From: Beroe forskalii
Taxonomy: Eukaryota; Ctenophora; Nuda; Beroida; Beroidae
Reading direction: 5' to 3'
NCBI GenBank assembly: GCA_011033025.1
Contig: WFMF01000072.1
Coordinates: 496,001-560,000, forward strand
DNA length: 64,000 nucleotides
Part shown: one piece after another, positions 24,171-33,321 of the stretch
Position numbering within the stretch: the stretch's first letter is position 1
Layout: every line of letters starts with the position of its first letter
Translations under genes and position numbers: made by a program
The notes under the pieces: model-generated
The model's input: the letters and a program-made list of their open reading frames with translations, nothing else
Told to the model about the DNA's origin: nothing
Databases searched by the model: none

Positions 24171-24240
24171 AAGAATGGTCAATCAGCGCGCACTATTTTA
24201 TCATACTGCGCGCAGCTCGTTCGAGTTAGCATGAAATGTT
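24171..24240. repeat. Palindrome family B, copy 5
   Basis: AATGGTCAATCAGCGCGCAC and CATACTGCGCGCAGCTCG around an AT centre; the right CCAAT-type word is lost. Confidence 0.5.
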
Positions 24241-24899
24241 AGTGTCGACTCAAGAATCTGTGATAGTGCCTTTGAGCTTGTGTCAGGTGCCACTATAGAA
24301 CAATACAAAAGCATGTACTTTTGACAAGACAATTAAAAACGCTTACATTGCAAGGACATTGTTTCACAAGAGAATTTCAGTACAAACGTTTTGTTGAAAG
24401 ACAGCAGCTGATACCAACTTAATAAAACTTAGAAAAAGTGCTTCAAATACGCATGAAAAAGCAATATAATGTGTAATAACAATAATAATTTGTTGCGTAG
24501 TAGTGATGATAATTTCGCTTTTTGCTGACCTCAATTATCACATTTCGTAAGAATAACAAAAAGGTTAACTGGCACGATCTGCCAAAGGCTACTCTGAATT
24601 ATAGCATAGTCTGCGTGTCACCGAAAGGATGCCAAGGCTCCACGTCATGGCGAAGGTTTAGAGTTTTCCATTGTAGACGAATTATAATCATTTTTTGTGT
24701 GACATACCTTCCAAAAAGTTCCGTTGACCGTTTTTGTGAATCGTAGACAGCGTTGAATACTGTGAATAGCTCAGTGCATATAATGACAACACCTTTACGA
24801 GTCTATCTAGAGCATAACACATTTAATAGTAAACACGTATCCACCTTTTGTTATACGTGACATCATTACGCTAGCCACTTTCTATTATTATACGTCTTC

Positions 24900-25560
24900 A
24901 TCGCCAGAGACGGAGCGCTGTCAGTAGAATAGAGTATGTGCAGAGTGGTGTAGCATAGTAGACTAGTAGTAGAGTGGTGTCAGGATGAATAAACTATGAG
25001 TAGAGTGGTGTCACAGTGTAGACTAGTGTCAGGGTAGAGTGGTGTCACAGTGAAGACTGGTGTCAGGGTAGAATAGACTGTGAGTAGAGTGGTGTAACAC
25101 TGTAGACTGGTGTCAGGGTAGTATAGACTAGTAGTAGAGTGGTGTTACACTGTAGACTGGTGTCAGGGTAGAATAGACTAGTAGTAGAGTGACGTTACAC
25201 TGTAGACTGGTGTCAGAGTAGAGTGGTGTAACACTGTAGACTGGTGTCAGGGTAGTATAGACTAGTAGTAGAGTGATGTAGCATAGTAGACTGGTGTCAG
25301 GGTAGAATAGAGCTGTTGTGTAACACTGTAGACTGATGTCAGGGTAGAATAGAGTATGAGTAGAGTGGTTAACGGAGTGAAGTGGTGTCAGAGTAGTATA
25401 GACTATGAGTAGAGTGGTGTAACACTGTAGACTGTTGTCAGGGTAGAATAGAGCTGTTGTGTAACTGTAACACTGTAGACTGGTGTCAGGGTAGAATAGA
25501 CTATGAGTAGAGTGGTGTAACACTGTAGACTGGTGTCAGGGAGAATTGTTTGATTGTGCT
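24900..25560. repeat. Minisatellite, ~50-bp unit, TGGTGTCA core
   Basis: Irregular array of units containing AGTAGAGTGGTGTAACACTG, TAGACTGGTGTCAGGGTAG and AATAGACTATGAG, with units gained and lost. Decayed TGGTGTCA words continue to about 25,880. The 131-codon open frame on the minus strand is a by-product of the repeat. Confidence 0.9.
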
Positions 25561-26479
25561 GTAAATAAATACTGAACCGGTGTCAAAGCAACTGCTCTGT
25601 GGACTATTCAGGGCGAAATGGTGTCAAAATAAACTCTGATAGGTGTAAGGCCGAACTGGTGTCAGACTGAAATGTTTTCAATATGTTCTGAACTGTGGCT
25701 TCAGCGTGAAAATATGATGTCAACTTGTGCAAATTGCAAGGTTCAGTGGTGTCTCAGTGAACTGGTGTCAAAGAAATACGTTCTCAGATAACTTAAAAAG
25801 TGGTGTCAAAGACCCAGAGTGAAATAAAAGCATTCCCCAACTATACATGTTTCAAAGTCGAAGGAAGGGGTGTCAGCAGAGAAAATTGATCATGCGAGAC
25901 TGATCTTGGTGCCCAGAATAAACACTATTTTTAATTCCTGTCGTAGTGTAATTGTACAATATGTGTATTGGAGCTCGTTAACTTCAGTATACCGTAATTA
26001 CACTGCCTTCCATCATACGAAGTAGAATTATACTTGCTTAGATTCCACAAGCTTAATTTATTCAATCTCGAGGAAAATTAAAGAATCTCGCCGCCAATTA
26101 CTCAACAAACTGTATTCTCCTCAGAACTTAAATTCAAGATACGAACCTAGTGCGTATATAATATCAAGGGGCAATAATATTATAATATGCTCTGTGACAA
26201 AACCAGTTGACGGCTCAATCGCCGGCTAAGGGTTATTAAGGTTATGAGTTGATTGATGATAATATATGCGGCAGATCACACGTTACTACATACCAACAGT
26301 TGTACAATCCGCGCTACATGTACCCACCATATTCCTAAACCACTGCCAAAGCAAAATTCCGAAAAGTTTGACTATTCTAAAAGTGACGATTTAACCTCGG
26401 AGGGCGCTGACAAAGCGGGGGGCAGGAGCAATCTAGGTGTACATGAGCATGAGTCTTCCTTTGCTCTCCCCAAACCCCT

Positions 26480-26690
26480 CGCCCCTGCTCTTACTATATA
26501 TATATTATCCGCACATTTCTCTCTCCACGCTTTGTGTTCCAGCTTTAAGGAAATCTCCTTACTAGCTGCCCATTGGTCGGACAGCTGTCACGTGCTCCGT
26601 GTAGAACTGTACACTTGTTGCTTAGTTACGTCACGTGGGCTGTATGGTGCACCCTGATTGGTTGCAGTGTCTAGCTGCGCAGGTTAGGAG
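26480..26690. promoter_or_regulatory. Promoter-like patch
   Basis: A CpG-richer stretch with two CCAAT-type words (CATTGGTCGG, CTGATTGGTTGC), two CACGTG E-boxes (one within TACGTCACGTGGGC) and a TATATATAT run upstream. No first exon could be assigned on either side, so this is a suggestion only. Confidence 0.25.
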
Positions 26691-26730
26691 GGTCTTAGAA
26701 TGACAATAGACACTGCACATCCGCCCCCAC

Positions 26731-26754
26731 TCACACACACACACACACACACAC
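26731..26754. repeat. CA microsatellite
   Basis: An uninterrupted CA run of about 22 bp. Confidence 0.95.
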
Positions 26755-27164
26755 GCACATATACTCCGAGTATTATTATAACAATGATAATTGCTGATGA
26801 CGCGCCCCCGATTTACTACTTTACCTCTGCTTAATATATATAGATCACGGGAGCCGAGGTGATTTTTACACCATAATTATATTCGGGGAGGAAGAGGAGC
26901 GTGTTGCTTAAACCCCCTAAAAAGTAGGCTCTGAATTGTCATAAACGCTCCACTTTGAACTATGATAATGACATTAGATAGCTCCCCTGATGACGCCTCT
27001 ATATATTATTGTACGCGGTGTTTTAAGCGTGATCCCGTCATTTTTACTGGCAATGATCTACTGCTAACCATGGGGAGTCTGTGGATTTGAGGAGAGTATG
27101 TTGGTGTAATGTTATAGAGCTGCGCGCGCAGGATTTATAAATCCTATATAGGGCTGTCCATGAG

Positions 27165-27275
27165 ATAACTGGTGATTTCACATCATTATCATAGCACAAG
27201 GTGGTAGCTTGATGACGGTAATATTATCATAGCACAAGGTGGTAAGTTGATGACGTTTACAGCGGTTTATATTTT
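27165..27275. repeat. Palindrome family A copy with duplicated core
   Basis: The core word ATTATCATAGCACAAGGTGG followed by TAGCTTGATGACG is present twice in tandem (27186 and 27226), the second with TAAGTTGATGACG. Shows that the element's centre can amplify by itself. Confidence 0.75.
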
Positions 27276-27565
27276 TAACAGGTGGGTTTTGTTAACTGGT
27301 TGATTACATGGGTGTGCTACATGCTGTGCGAGAATAATGGGTGGTATGACATCATCATTTCAACACGATAATAACGTCACACTTAAATTATGTTTATTCA
27401 TGTTCATCCTTCATTTTATGAAAGAAGATTTTATAAGTCATCTGAATAGCAAGAATGTAAGTACTTTAAGTGGAGTATTTGTTCTACTTTCCCTTCACTT
27501 TCCCAAAAAATACATTGGAGGGAAAAAGAGTAGAAAAGTACATTGGACAGAGCTAAACTTGCTTT

Positions 27566-27903
27566 CTGGCTCTTATCCGACTCTTATCTAGCTCTTATCT
27601 GGCACTTATCTGGATCTTATCTAGCTCTTATTTGGCTCTTATCTGGCTCTTATCTGGCTCTTATCTGGATCTTATCCGACTCTTATCTGACTCTTATCTA
27701 ATTCTTATCTGGCTCTTATCTGGCTCTTATCTGGCTCTTATCTGACTCTTATCTATCTAATTCTTATCTGGCTCTTATCTGGCTCTTATCTGGCTCTTAT
27801 CTGGCTCTTATCTGCCTCTTATCTAGCTCTTATCTAACTCTTATCTAACTCTTATCTGGATCTTATCTAGCTCTTATCTAGCTCTTATCTGGCACTTATC
27901 AAG
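27566..27903. repeat. 11-bp minisatellite CTCTTATCTGG
   Basis: About thirty copies of an 11-bp unit, mostly CTCTTATCTGG or CTCTTATCTAG with single-base variants and a few partial units. The reverse strand reads GATAAGAG, so every unit holds a GATA word. Confidence 0.95.
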
Positions 27904-28295
27904 CACGTTAGCCGATCAGCTGTCTGGACGGGTTGCCGGCATGGTGTCAGGATTGTTTGAGGAATAAAGCTGCTTTCAATTGCAGGTTCCAGATGAGGAG
28001 TACCCTTTCCAATTGTGTGTTTCTCAGCACATGAACCTGATCATCCTTACAAGTTACTATTAAATTTTGAACCTATCCAAAGGCTCTTGTTAATACGAAA
28101 CCTTAGAATACGAAACCTTTTTAATACGAAACCTTAGAATCTGTCCGCTTAAATGGACAGAGGATTGCCTAATTTTTAGATCATCACTTTTACAACCAAC
28201 TCAAGTGAAACCACAATAACACTATTCGTTACAATTGCAAAATGTTTGGAACTATCGAATTATTTTGATAACTTTTCACATGAAACTAAGAAAGT

Positions 28296-29889
28296 TTAGT
28301 AGCTGCTACAGAAGTGCTTGTGTTTGCAGCAGTTGCAATCCTTGCAGAGAACCATGCCTCCTGCAGTGTTGCATTTCCCTCCCTTATCCTCGTCACCTCC
28401 ACACTTTGTACTCCATGACAGCGACGTCTTCCCTGAGTCACGGGCTACTGTTCCCATGTGGCAATCACTGGATTGGGTCACAATGATACACTCTTCAGGG
28501 GATATACCACTGATCATGCACTGGTTGAATGCCCCTTTTTCAGACCACGTGCATTTGGACAGCTTCTTGGTTACCTTACAGACGCTATCTCCTTTCCCAT
28601 CGGCTTTCCCGCCTCTCCCCCGTCACATGGAACTGGAATCTGTATTTTCCTTACTTTGGACTTCTTGGCGGTAGTCCCCATGAAGCAGGAATCTGACTTC
28701 TTGAACACGTAGCACTGCTCCTCGCTCAGTCCACTCTTGGTGCAGTCCGACACAGCGCCCTTTATACCCCACCGGCAACTCCCCAGATTGATGGTTTTGT
28801 AGCACATGTCTTTATATTCGGTATTCTTCTCGTGCGGGGTATATGTGTCAGCCTCGTCCGGGTTTGGTGCTTCACAGGACCCATCCCTGCAAGCTACATT
28901 GGGGATGTGGGCATACCCTGCTATCGAGCACATGTTGTACTTCTCTCTGTCCATGAGGATGTACCCTTTGTCGCCCCAATCCACACCCCAGCTGTTCCTT
29001 AACTTCCAGTAGGGGTGCCCCCACTGCTTCCCATACCCCACTACTCCCACCGCGTGGTTTGGGTAGGTGTTGCAGTGCTGATCCATGTATATCCCTGTAC
29101 TGTATGCCTGGAAATCTTCGTTTACGAATATAGCTACAGATACTATGTGCTTACTGGCGTAGATTTTCAGGTTCTTCTTAATTCTCAGATCCCTAAAATC
29201 CTCACATTGTGGTCGACAAGGGCATTTGCCATCCCTTTCTCCACCTTGCATGCCATCCTGTCCCAAGGTTTGTATGGGTAGGCACTAGTTGGTGCAACTC
29301 TGTCTGCCTTCTTGGAGTAATAGTAGCACCACTCCGGCCAGCCACCATCGCACCCATCCCCACTCGTGGAGCATTCCATCCATTCCCTCTCCGACACACT
29401 CACCTTCCTGTCTCCTGTCTTGAAGAATATCTCCCCTTCAAGCGCTGAACTTGCACCAAACGTCCAACAAGACCCACAAGTGTCCTGGTCTTTGATATCG
29501 GATATCACATCACTAAAGTCTCTTCCTTCTGGGACTTTCTCACCCGAATTACCCAGGTCTCTTTCCTCAATTGCCTCCTCAACAGTGTCCGGTAGTTCCC
29601 TTGATGCGTTGAATCCCAATCTGCTCTGTCTTTCTTCCGGAGTCAGGATGGACAGGAAGTTGTCTTCTGCGGTAAAGAGCCGGCTGTCGTCGTTGTTGAT
29701 TTCTTCAACCCGGGCGTGGAACTGAACGAAGGACCGGAATCTAGCTGTCCTTGTCTCCAGAGACTCTGCTAGGTTGATGTGGTCCTTTTCTGCGTATCTT
29801 TCCATTGCCTCCCGAAAAGCCGACCTGCTATCTGCATCTGCCCTAACAAGCAGACTTAATGCTGTGATCAACAGGATGAGTTCCTTCAT
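28296..29889 (-). CDS. Papain-family cysteine protease with Cys-rich C-terminal repeats
   Basis: A single-exon gene starting at ATG 29889. The start MKELILLITALSLLVRADAD is a signal peptide, followed by a helical propeptide (about residues 20-120) and a C1A catalytic domain: CGSCWTF (catalytic Cys ~141), the GDGCDGGW loop, NHAVGVVGYG (catalytic His) and KLRNSWGVDWG (catalytic Asn). All three key residues are present, so a secreted or lysosomal endopeptidase is expected. After the domain come two similar Cys-rich units of about 55 residues (CRWGIKGAVSDC and CTWSEKGAFNQC, each followed by S-G-[LI]-S-x-E-x-C and an MGT motif), then a final Cys cluster (CKDCNCCKHKHFC). Family members normally end soon after the catalytic domain. 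The frame shifts twice: near 29,190 (a GGG run) and near 28,615 (a GGGGG run); one extra G at each place would make the reading continuous. Either assembly indels or a young pseudogene. Its neighbour at 31-33 kb is a second papain-like gene on the same strand. Confidence 0.8.
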
Positions 29890-29940
29890 CGTACGTCTTC
29901 GTGTCGAATCAAAAATGATAAATTTCTAATTGGGGGCCAT

Positions 29941-29951
29941 ATTTTATAGCT
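29941..29951 (-). promoter_or_regulatory. TATA-box candidate for the 29.9-kb protease gene
   Basis: Minus strand reads GCTATAAAATATGG about 55-60 bp before the ATG, a spacing that fits a short 5' untranslated leader. A CCCCAATTAG word follows. Confidence 0.45.
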
Positions 29952-30295
29952 AGAATAAATTTCATAGAAAGTGAAAAGTTATAAAGCAGGTGCACATGTG
30001 ATTAAATTTCGTACTTATACGCAATTTGTCATTACAGCAGATGTTTTCATTATTTGTAGTTGTGAAAATAGACATGTGAGACAGTGTCAACTGTCAAATT
30101 GACAGTGTCAAATTAGTGAATAAGTTAGACACAATTCCCTGACAATTATTAGGCATTGCTCTGTTCACAACTAATTTTCTCGTTTACATTTTATTTGAAT
30201 TATCTTCCACATTGACAGCAATAATAAAGATGGTTGGAGGTGTGAATTCCGACATTATAGTATGTTGGTTTAAGTGGGAGCAGCTGCACAATTCC

Positions 30296-30328
30296 ACGGA
30301 ACTGGTTTACTTAGTAAACCAGTTCCGT
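30296..30328. repeat. Perfect 33-bp hairpin
   Basis: ACGGAACTGGTTTACT, a single T, then AGTAAACCAGTTCCGT: two perfect 16-bp arms with a one-base centre. It lies between the two protease genes. No function can be assigned. Confidence 0.95.
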
Positions 30329-30639
30329 TAGTTAGTTTGTAACCCTTACTGACTAACAGTTGACTGTACAAGTTGCTGTCAAGGAGTATTAAGACAATGT
30401 CCACTGGGAACAGCCGTGCTAGAAAACAGTAAATTCCCTGAATATACTGTTTCAAATGTTGGTGTAAATATTTGATATTTTCCAACTAAGCCAGGCATTC
30501 GGAAATATTAAAGAAGACTTGCCTCACCATCTGGAATTAGTGACCTCTGTCAAACCCAGCCATAAACCACCCCTACCGAAGCTCCATACGGACAAAACCA
30601 CACATAGATATGGGGCACCTTATGACCTTACGCCATTAC

Positions 30640-30900
30640 CCGTTTTTAGCTATATAGTGGCTCCCCTAGATTTTTCCTTTCTCTCTTTTGAAAGCTAACG
30701 GGGTAAGGGGTATTTTCCATAAACGATTTTTCAGGAGCAGTTCCACTGTCGTCAGAGCCCTGGTTTTCATAATAATTGAGCCTAGAAATACAGCTAATAT
30801 TATGCTTCTTGTTGCTTGAAAAGGTGAATTTCAAGGTAATTTCTGCTTATCTAAGCTTTAATTTTTGATTATTATTTCGATTATTATCGTGGGCTATGAA
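30640..30900. repeat. Dispersed repeat, copy 2 (sister at 3.2 kb)
   Basis: Shares ordered blocks with 3225-3570: CCCCTAGATTTTTCC, TTTTGAAAGCTA, AAGGTGAATTTCAAGG and a following AATTTCTGCTTATCT. Lies just downstream of the 30.99-kb protease gene. Confidence 0.45.
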
Positions 30901-30987
30901 ACAATAAGACACATATTTTCAGTAGTTGATGCTTGATATCATAATTATCTTATCAATAATTTCGGCAATATAATCAGGTCTAAGCGA

Positions 30988-32948
30988 TTACAGATCAGCA
31001 TATTCGAAGGTCCATCCCTGCTTTTCCCCTGTCTCTCCAGTCATCACTAATTCCCCATTGTTGACGGTCAGGAATCGGCTTATACCCATAGCATCTGTGT
31101 TGGTGATGGAACAATCCGTTGGATTCCATATGTTGGTCGTGTCAGTGTAGTTCAGGCCTGGGTGGAGCTGTGCATCCGGTCCCAGAAGGGTTCCTCTAGT
31201 TCTAAACACTCGTCTCTGCTGCCACATGAATTCCATTCCGCGATAGTATTTTGATTTCGGGCTGAACATAAAACCATCATTCTTCGTTCTGAAAAGTTCA
31301 GTACCTGTTTCCTCTGAAATCAAGTCCCATTTGCGTGAAATTCCCAATTCAAATCGCTGTGAAGTTGATGTCCCATTAAAGTTAGCAGTTGTAAGCGATA
31401 CCCAAGTTTGCTTTCGTTTCTTTTTGCCGACTTCTTTGTAAGCCAGGTCTAGTGACATTCCACTTTGTATATTGTGAATGTTGCAGTGAGTCAAGTGCCA
31501 GTGATCGTTGGTGATGTTAAGGTTGAAATCAAAGTTTAGTGCGATCTCTCTGACGGTACCAGTGACTGGTTGAAGGGTGTTATTCACAATGTGGTGAGTG
31601 GGGAAGTCGAAGGAAATGAATCTACCATAGCTGGTATAGAACGGTGCAGCGTGGGCTTTATCCACGACTGTAAGGTTTAGCTGGCCATTCGTATTTCCTA
31701 TCCCAACGTATCTACCAGAAGCTTCATGTTTGAGGTAGATGCTCATCTGAGTCTTCTTGAAGGACTTTTGAGGACCGCTAGAGCCAGCTCCGAAGTCAGA
31801 GATCAGCCCGTATTCTCCTGAAGACAGCTCCACAACACCTTTGCAGGCTGATCCAATGAAAGCACACTTGTTCTTGGCAGTGCCCCAGTTTTTCCTGTCG
31901 TAATCCACTACTCCATAGATAGTCTCATCGACGAATCTCAGTTCTCCTTCGGCCACCCCATCCAATTCCGTGTAAAAAGCGTTTGCCCGATCGTAATCGT
32001 ATACAATTACCGGATGATACGCTTTCTGAAGAACTGCTTGTTCACAAATTGTTCCGTTTGGAGCTAAGAACGTACCGTTCTTAAAGGGACCCCAATTCTT
32101 TCCGTAGCTATTCTGGACAATGAACCCTTGCTTCGAATAGCCGATAACGGAATTTGCGTGCAGGCACCCCCGCCCACATTTCTCACCCGGTCTCCTTGTT
32201 GGATTTACTGTAGCAGGTAGTTAGAGGACCGTCTTGGAGGGCTTTGATAGCCAGCTCCCTGGATCTGGCAGCCCCAGTTCCCAGGATAACCACGAACTGG
32301 TCATGTAGGGTATTGTTGAATTCCAGAGGACGCTTTACACCACAATAGCAGTTTTTCTTGCTCTTCTTACCATCCACTTTGTAGATACATTTAGTCTTGG
32401 TGTAAGGCAGATCTGATTCTGGGACGATGAACTCGCTCTTCCTTGCATTAGTTGTTACAGAGTATGGCTGCGCCCCCACGCATATTCTTCCTTTGCAATT
32501 CATAAAGTTTTGTATGGAGTATGGGATGTAGTTTTCAGATGCAATGGCAATCCGGGATTCTAGTGCCTGTGGTTCCTGATACGAATCCACAGGATCCACA
32601 CATCCCTTGCCAGATAGGCCTGTGGACCATGCCAAAGTCCCGCCAATCCAGTGCGTCAGGAACATCAGAGATATCGTCATCAGTATCATCCTCCACGGCG
32701 TCATCGTCACTGGGCTCATCATCCAATTCCTCATCTTCGTTTAGAAGTTCTATGTCGGAGTACATCACCCTATCTTTATGTAGAGCCAACTCCTCTGTAA
32801 ACTTATCTTCGAGTGTTAGCAGTTCCTCCATGTCCACATCATCTTGATCTTTCAGACTGTTCACCAGATTCAAGAACTTCTCGTGTGAGTCAGGCTTACA
32901 GAAGCCAAGATGAGCCAAGAAACCGAGGAGGAGTAACCCAGATAACAT
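30988..32948 (-). CDS. Papain-like protease with C-terminal beta-trefoil-like region
   Basis: A second intronless minus-strand gene from ATG 32948. It has a signal peptide (MLSGLLLLGFLAHLGFC), a short propeptide ending in a strongly acidic Asp/Glu tract (~residues 65-95), then a C1A-like domain: VPDALDWRDFG, QGMCGSCGFVSG (Gln 114, catalytic Cys ~120, with Gly where the family has Trp after the Cys), ALESRIAIAS, GCLHANSVIGYS (His) and VQNSYGKNWG (Asn). About 320 residues follow the domain; blocks such as SIYLKHEASGRYVGIG, NGQLNLTVVDKA and SRFLTVNNGELVMTGE have the look of beta-trefoil (fascin/lectin-like) repeats. The fusion is unusual for papains. Two single-base frame shifts, near 32,563 (GG) and near 32,187 (GGG), each corrected by dropping one G. 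The frame from 31965 to the stop at 30988 is clean and long, which argues that the protein is or recently was under selection. Confidence 0.72.
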
Positions 32949-33184
32949 CGTAGAATCTGTTGTTTCCTATCAGAGATAAGTCTTTATCGTGCCAAGGAAT
33001 GGTTGCTTCAAAGGTTGTCAGTCATATTTAAAGCAACGACAAAGCACCTTTTGGCAAACCTCTGATATTTCTAACACCTTTCAATCAACTTCTGAAAAGT
33101 TCACAGTCTTCCGTTATCGAAGGGTAGTGTCCTGGTGACAAACCTTCGAAATTTCTAACACCTCAAATTATAACATCTTTTTAA

Positions 33185-33275
33185 TTAACTTGGAAAAGTT
33201 ATTAATTTCGAAAATATAGAGCTTCGTACTCGAGTACGAAACACTTAATTTTCGAAATATAACTTTTCAAAGCAA
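33185..33275. repeat. Inverted repeat centred on CGTACTCGAGTACG
   Basis: GGAAAAGTTATTAATTTCGA and TTTTCGAAATATAACTTTTC flank a perfect CGTACTCGAGTACG palindrome. It sits upstream of the second protease gene, just outside the large foldback element. Confidence 0.8.
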
Positions 33276-33321
33276 ATTTAAAAGATGTTAATTTGAAAGT
33301 GATAGATCGCGCGTCTGTTTT

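Larger units (their letters stand above)
13612..28295. other. Long stretch with no complete gene
   Basis: Apart from one damaged EGF-like exon (15.3 kb) and a weak exon candidate (18.2 kb), I see no coding sequence. The region holds minisatellites, inverted repeats, a MITE and several family A/B/C palindromes. Open frames of 60-134 codons here show no family resemblance, and the longest come from tandem repeats. Confidence 0.5.

Noticed and set aside
25128..25523. 131-codon open frame on the minus strand
   Set aside because: It is the translation of the TGGTGTCA minisatellite; repetitive peptide with no start context or splice support.
26253..26657. 134-codon plus-strand frame near the promoter-like patch
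   Set aside because: No recognisable domain, low-complexity composition and no matching splice sites; could be chance in a GC-richer patch.
28318..29725. Several plus-strand frames of 68-119 codons
   Set aside because: Antisense shadows of the papain-like gene, which has the catalytic motifs on the minus strand.
32521..32847. Ser-rich 108-codon plus-strand frame
   Set aside because: Antisense of the acidic propeptide tract of the second protease gene.
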